A DNA stretch of 40,371 nucleotides from JBGPJM01 sp041485385 (GTDB lineage: Bacteria > Planctomycetota > Phycisphaerae > Phycisphaerales > UBA1924), in NCBI GenBank assembly GCA_041485385.1, contig JBGPJM010000021.1, positions 1-40,371 on the forward strand, given 5' to 3'. Position numbers and translations under genes: made by a program. Positions 36,822 through 40,371 of this stretch are shown piece after piece (within the stretch, counting starts at the first letter, position 1; each line of letters begins with the position of its first letter). A model generated the notes under the pieces. That model made no database searches. It was given only the letters and a program-made list of their open reading frames with translations, and was not told the origin of the DNA.

Positions 36822-37931
36822 ATGACCCTCACACGCCCTCTCGCGATCCTTGCGGTGCTCCTCGCGGCCATCCTCGCCCCAGCCGCGCGCTGCCGCGCCC
36901 AGTTCGGCCTCCCCGAGGACCTCATCAAGGCCTCGGACCTCACGGCGGCGCAGAAGCAGGCGATCACGCAGTTCATCGACCAGCACAAGGCCGGCCTGAC
37001 CGCCGAGCCCCAGGTGCTCAAGCGCGACCGCGACGCGCTGCTCGACCCCCTGCGCCACCTCGATATCTCCGTCTCGTTCCGCCTGGAGTACGCCCGCCAG
37101 CTCGTGCCGATCCTCCGGCCGCTGGTCTCCGGCGAGAAGGACCTCGCCGCCATCAACGCGCTGACCATCGCCGGCGAGCTGGCCACCAGCTCCTCGCTCG
37201 ACATGGCCGGCCCCGCCCTGGCCGACAAACGCCCCGCCGTTCGCTTCGCCGGCGTCAACGCCTTCGACCGGACCTTCGTCGCCATCGCACGTACCAACCC
37301 CGCGATCGCCCCGCCGCAGGCGCAGTCCGCCGTCCGCACGCTCCGCGACGGCTTGGCGAAGGAGAGCGACCCCTATGTGCTGGAGGGGTACGTGCTGGCG
37401 CTGCAATCGGGGACGCACGTCTGGGCCGACCGGATCAAGGGCTCGTCGGTCCGGCCCGATTCACTCCTGGCGCTCACGCAGGGGATCGGCGCCAAGGCCA
37501 GGGACGCCAAGCCGGGCGTCGACCTGGACGCCGCCTTCCGTCGCGCCGCCCGCGCGGCCCGCGACGCCCTCGTCAACGTCCCGTTGAGCGAGCCCAAGCT
37601 CGACGACGCCGTGCTCCGGGACGTGGGCGCCCTCGGCGGCGACCTGCTGGCGAACATCAAGCGCCGCGTCGAGGCCGGCGAGCTGAAACCCAACCCCGAT
37701 CCCCCGGCCCGCAAGCGGGCCGAGCTGGCCCTGATGGCCGCCGACTCCGAGCAGGCCCTCAACTTCGCCAGCTCCCAGCTCGGCACCCAGTCCGAGGAGC
37801 TCCACCTCGGCGACCTCATCGAGAGGTCCAAGGACGACGACTTCCTCCAGAAGGTCCGGCGCGTCATCGGCCCCAAGGGCCTGCTCAACGGCGCACCGTT
37901 CAACTTCCCGGACGACCGGTTCACCAAGTAA
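36822..37931 (+). CDS. Exported helical (HEAT-like) protein
   Basis: This is a 369-aa protein with a Sec signal (LAILAVLLAAILAPAARCRA), cleaved probably near residue 26. The mature part is helical, with paired-helix phrases such as DLAAINALTIAGELATSSSL and RFAGVNAFDRTFVAIARTNP, suggesting HEAT/ARM-like repeats without clear enzymatic motifs. It ends with RRVIGPKGLLNGAPFNFPDD. It follows the coiled-coil lipoprotein after 138 bases and precedes the oligopeptide-binding gene by 75, so an envelope-related cluster is likely. I do not recognise the family, and no partner can be assigned. Confidence 0.75.
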   Translation: MTLTRPLAILAVLLAAILAPAARCRAQFGLPEDLIKASDLTAAQKQAITQFIDQHKAGLTAEPQVLKRDRDALLDPLRHLDISVSFRLEYARQLVPILRPLVSGEKDLAAINALTIAGELATSSSLDMAGPALADKRPAVRFAGVNAFDRTFVAIARTNPAIAPPQAQSAVRTLRDGLAKESDPYVLEGYVLALQSGTHVWADRIKGSSVRPDSLLALTQGIGAKARDAKPGVDLDAAFRRAARAARDALVNVPLSEPKLDDAVLRDVGALGGDLLANIKRRVEAGELKPNPDPPARKRAELALMAADSEQALNFASSQLGTQSEELHLGDLIERSKDDDFLQKVRRVIGPKGLLNGAPFNFPDDRFTK

Positions 37932-37992
37932 TCAGGCCGCGGTCCCCGCGCCCGGTCCCGCGCGCGCCCGAACGCCCCTCCCCCCGTCAAGC

Positions 37993-37998
37993 TACGCT
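37993..37998 (+). promoter_or_regulatory. Possible -10 box of the oligopeptide-binding gene (near-leaderless)
   Basis: TACGCT in GCTACGCT lies 8 bases before the ATG at 38007, so the transcript would begin at or next to the start codon. Confidence 0.35.
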
Positions 37999-38006
37999 CC
38001 TGAGCG

Positions 38007-39908
38007 ATGGCCAAGCTCATCCTGCCGTTCCTCCTCCTGATCGCGGCCGTCGGCGCCTCCATCCTCACCGACCGGCCCCAGCCGCGCGCCGATTTCACCT
38101 TCATCAACCGCGGCGACCTCTCCACCCTCGACCCCCAGCGCATGTCCTGGATGCAGGACCTCCGTATCGGCCGCCTCCTCTTCGAGGGCCTCATCCGCAA
38201 CGACGTCTTCTCCCGCGAGTTCAAGGTCATCCCCGCCGCGGCCGAATCCTGGGAGATCTCCCCCGACGGACTCACCTACACCTTCCACCTCCGCGCGGGT
38301 GCGCGCTGGTCCAACGGCGAGCCCGTCCGCGCCGCCGATTTCAAGTTCGCCTGGCGCCGCGCCCTCCTGCCCGAGCTCGCCAAGGACTACGCCGCGCAGT
38401 TCCAGCTCATCAGGGGCGGCAAGCCGTTCTTCGACTGGCGCCAGAAGCAGCTCGACGAGTTCCCCTCCGCCAACCAGGGCCGCTCCAACGCCGACCGCCT
38501 CGCCGCGGCCCAAGAGCTGTGGCGCCGGACCGAGACCAGGTTCGATGAGACCGTCGGCCTGGAGTGCCCCGACGAGCGCACCTTCATCGTCCGCCTCGAG
38601 CATCGCGTGCCCTACTTCCTGGAGCTCTGCGCCCTGGCCGTCTTTTACCCCGTCTACCCGCCGCTGGTGAAGCAGTACGAGTCGCTGGACCCCGACAGCG
38701 GGCGGCTCAACTTCCTCACCGACTGGACCAAGCCCCCGCACCTCATCTCCAACGGCCCCTTCGTCCTCACCACCTGGCGCTTCAAGCGCGAGATGCGCAT
38801 GGAGAAGAACCAGGCCTACTGGAACAAGGCCGCCCTCAACATCGACACCATCGCCGTCCCCGCCATCGAGGACCCCAACGCCGCCGTCCTCGCCTTCACC
38901 TCCGGCGGCGTCGATTGGGTCAGCGACATCGACGCCCCCTACCGCGGCGACATCGTCGCCGCCAAGCTCCAGTTCTACAAGGAGAACCAGCCCCTCTACG
39001 ACTCGCTTCTCGCCCAGGGCCTGGATCCCATCGAGATCGACCGTCGCCTCCCCCCCGACCCCCGCAAGAACTTCCACGCCTTCCCCGCCTTCGGCACCTA
39101 CTTCTACAACTTCAACTGCCTCCCCAGGCTCCCCGACGGGCGCGACAACCCCTTCGCCGGCGCCAAGGTCCGCAAGGCCTTCGCGATGGCCGTGGACAAG
39201 GTCCGCCTCACCCGCGACGTCCGCCGGCTCGGCGAGCGCGTCGCCGATGTCCTCATCCCCCCCGGCTCCATCGCCGGCTACCACTCCCCAAAGGGCGTCA
39301 GCTACGACCCCGAGGCCGCCCGCCGGCTGCTCGCCGAGGCCGGCTACCCCGGCGGCCGCGGCTTCGTCACCGTCTCCATCATCTTCAACAAGGATTCCGG
39401 TCACGACCTCATCGCCCAGGCGATCGCCAAGGACTGGCAGGAGAACCTCGGCGTCAGCGTCAGCCTCGACCAGAAGGAGATCAAGGTCTTCCGCAACGAC
39501 CTCAAGGAGCACTCCTTCATGGTCTCGCGCGCCGGCTGGTTCCCCGACTACCCCGACCCCCTCACCTTCCTCGACATCAACAAGACCGGCGACGGCAACA
39601 ACGACCGCGGCTACTCCAGCCCCGCCTACGACGCGCTGCTCAACGCCGCCGGCGAAGAGGCCGACCCGCAGAAGCGCCTCGACATCCTCTCCCAGGCCGA
39701 GCGCATGCTCGTCGAGGACGAGTTCCCCCTCATCCCCCTCTACCAATACGTCAACCTCGTCGCCTTCGACCCCGACCGCATCAGCGGCATCTCCTCCCAC
39801 CCCCGCCAGGAACAGGCCCTCTTCCTCATCGACATCCTCGGCGACGGCAAAGGCACCGACAAGCCGCGAGCGATGCCGCCGCTGGGCGGAGCAAGCAGTA
39901 AGCAGTAA
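38007..39908 (+). CDS. Oligopeptide/dipeptide ABC transporter substrate-binding protein (SBP_bac_5)
   Basis: This 633-aa periplasmic binding protein belongs to the OppA/DppA class (solute-binding family 5). An N-terminal hydrophobic segment (LILPFLLLIAAVGASIL) without a lipobox leads to DLSTLDPQR and LLFEGLIRND. The family signature AAESWEISPDGLTYTFHLRAGARWSNGEPV and ADFKFAWRRAL follow. Later blocks include SNGPFVLTTWRF, ENQAYWNK, FNCLPRL, VRKAFAMAVDK and GWFPDYPDPLTFLD. It would capture peptides for an ABC importer, but no permease or ATPase genes lie beside it here. A charged insertion (DWRQKQLDEFPSANQ) follows the first signature. The last four residues (SSKQ) and the stop come from the heptamer repeat at 39891. 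Confidence 0.93.
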   Translation: MAKLILPFLLLIAAVGASILTDRPQPRADFTFINRGDLSTLDPQRMSWMQDLRIGRLLFEGLIRNDVFSREFKVIPAAAESWEISPDGLTYTFHLRAGARWSNGEPVRAADFKFAWRRALLPELAKDYAAQFQLIRGGKPFFDWRQKQLDEFPSANQGRSNADRLAAAQELWRRTETRFDETVGLECPDERTFIVRLEHRVPYFLELCALAVFYPVYPPLVKQYESLDPDSGRLNFLTDWTKPPHLISNGPFVLTTWRFKREMRMEKNQAYWNKAALNIDTIAVPAIEDPNAAVLAFTSGGVDWVSDIDAPYRGDIVAAKLQFYKENQPLYDSLLAQGLDPIEIDRRLPPDPRKNFHAFPAFGTYFYNFNCLPRLPDGRDNPFAGAKVRKAFAMAVDKVRLTRDVRRLGERVADVLIPPGSIAGYHSPKGVSYDPEAARRLLAEAGYPGGRGFVTVSIIFNKDSGHDLIAQAIAKDWQENLGVSVSLDQKEIKVFRNDLKEHSFMVSRAGWFPDYPDPLTFLDINKTGDGNNDRGYSSPAYDALLNAAGEEADPQKRLDILSQAERMLVEDEFPLIPLYQYVNLVAFDPDRISGISSHPRQEQALFLIDILGDGKGTDKPRAMPPLGGASSKQ

Positions 39909-39925
39909 GCAGCAAGCAGCAAGCA
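39891..39925. repeat. Tandem heptamer repeat (5 copies)
   Basis: Five copies of G[CT]AAGCA in a row: GCAAGCA, GTAAGCA, GTAAGCA, GCAAGCA, GCAAGCA. The array encodes the C-terminus and TAA stop of the binding protein and runs into the leader of the four-helix-bundle gene. Confidence 0.85.
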
Positions 39926-39947
39926 GAAGGAGAGGAAGGAGACGCCG

Positions 39948-40349
39948 ATGGGTGATGCGACGAACACGGGACAGGGCTTCCGCGATCTGATCGCATGGCA
40001 GAAAGCCAGGCTGGCCGTGAGGCTCGTATACGAATGGTCCGCGTGTTTTCCCGAGAGCGAACGGTTTGGTTTGGTCAATCAGATGCGGCGGGCGGCGGTG
40101 TCGGTATCGTCCAACATCGCCGAGGGCTACGGCATGGGCACCCAGCCGGCATTCGCGCGCTACCTGCGCCTGGCGCGAGGTTCCTTGGCGGAGCTGCAGA
40201 CGCAGGTTCAACTGGCCATCGACCTCGGGCTGGCGTCTTCACCGGAACCCATCGAAGCAGCGCTCGCCGAAACCGGCCGGGTCTTGCAGGGACTAATCCG
40301 TTCCGTGATGAAGAGTCGTCCAGACAACCACGCTGGCCCTTCGACGTGA
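39948..40349 (+). CDS. Four-helix-bundle protein (S23/23S rRNA intervening-sequence family)
   Basis: This 133-aa protein has the family's hallmarks: FRDLIAWQKARLAVRLVYEW, FPESERFGLVNQMRRAAVSV, SSNIAEGYGMGT and ARYLRLARGSLAELQTQVQLA. The family was first seen encoded in intervening sequences of 23S rRNA genes but is widespread as solo genes. It forms pentameric helical bundles, and its function is unknown. The start has AGGAG/GGAG 6-7 bases upstream. It follows the oligopeptide-binding gene after 39 bases, most of which are heptamer repeat, so it may have arrived on a small mobile cassette; that is inference. The length is typical of the family. Confidence 0.92.
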   Translation: MGDATNTGQGFRDLIAWQKARLAVRLVYEWSACFPESERFGLVNQMRRAAVSVSSNIAEGYGMGTQPAFARYLRLARGSLAELQTQVQLAIDLGLASSPEPIEAALAETGRVLQGLIRSVMKSRPDNHAGPST

Positions 40350-40371
40350 AGCACAAGATGCGCTCTTCTGC

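Noticed and set aside
39891..39925. Heptamer array considered as a CRISPR or attachment site
   Set aside because: The units are 7 bases without spacers, and no integrase or cas gene is near.

Overview
The window is very GC-rich and gene-dense. Its gene families point to a member of the Planctomycetota, most likely the Phycisphaerae. The main pointers are: a giant secreted beta-repeat protein with an LEPR-XLL-like N-terminal signal; HEAT-repeat membrane proteins with a CPxCWYDMSG zinc knuckle; an envelope protein with a CX4CH haem-like motif; a CHASE2-type Ser/Thr kinase; and an FtsK/EssC ATPase next to WXG100-like small proteins. The lineage is inferred from these families, because no rRNA marker is present.

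Layout. 1-5.7 kb: start of a membrane glycosyltransferase, the PrkA serine kinase, trmB, a polytopic membrane protein and pheA (chorismate mutase/prephenate dehydratase). 5.75-9.6 kb (minus strand): a likely operon of a CHASE2 Ser/Thr kinase followed by two tandem paralogous 253-aa exported proteins. 9.6-10.4 kb: non-coding. 10.4-19.9 kb: one 3160-aa surface/secreted protein, closed by a strong hairpin. 20-24.4 kb (minus): a ChlI/MoxR-like AAA+ ATPase, a small membrane protein and a VWA protein, then a YgaP-like rhodanese. 24.6-27.5 kb: two tandem membrane zinc-ribbon/HEAT proteins, the second broken by an in-frame TAG. 27.5-32.7 kb (minus): a type VII secretion-like operon. 32.9-40.3 kb (plus): four envelope or exported proteins (haem-motif protein, coiled-coil lipoprotein, HEAT-like exported protein, oligopeptide-binding protein) and a four-helix-bundle (S23-type) protein.

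The strongest candidate for an underdescribed system is the minus-strand operon at 32667-27466. It encodes a 90-aa WXG100-like protein, a 209-aa helical protein, a 70-aa protein and a 1355-aa EssC-like FtsK ATPase. The 90-aa and 70-aa proteins share the exact spacing W-x-D-[QE]-x3-[KR]-F-x2-E-F. Together they look like a minimal type VII-like secretion module in a diderm planctomycete.

Other notable points are: a C-terminal metzincin-like domain in the giant protein whose HExxHxxGxxH motif is entirely replaced; an amber stop inside an otherwise continuous HEAT gene; several TANNNT boxes only 5-8 nt before start codons, which suggests leaderless mRNAs; and short-period tandem repeats that recur in coding and non-coding DNA, including an in-frame insertion in the VWA gene. 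No rRNA, tRNA, CRISPR array, insertion sequence or replication origin was recognised.
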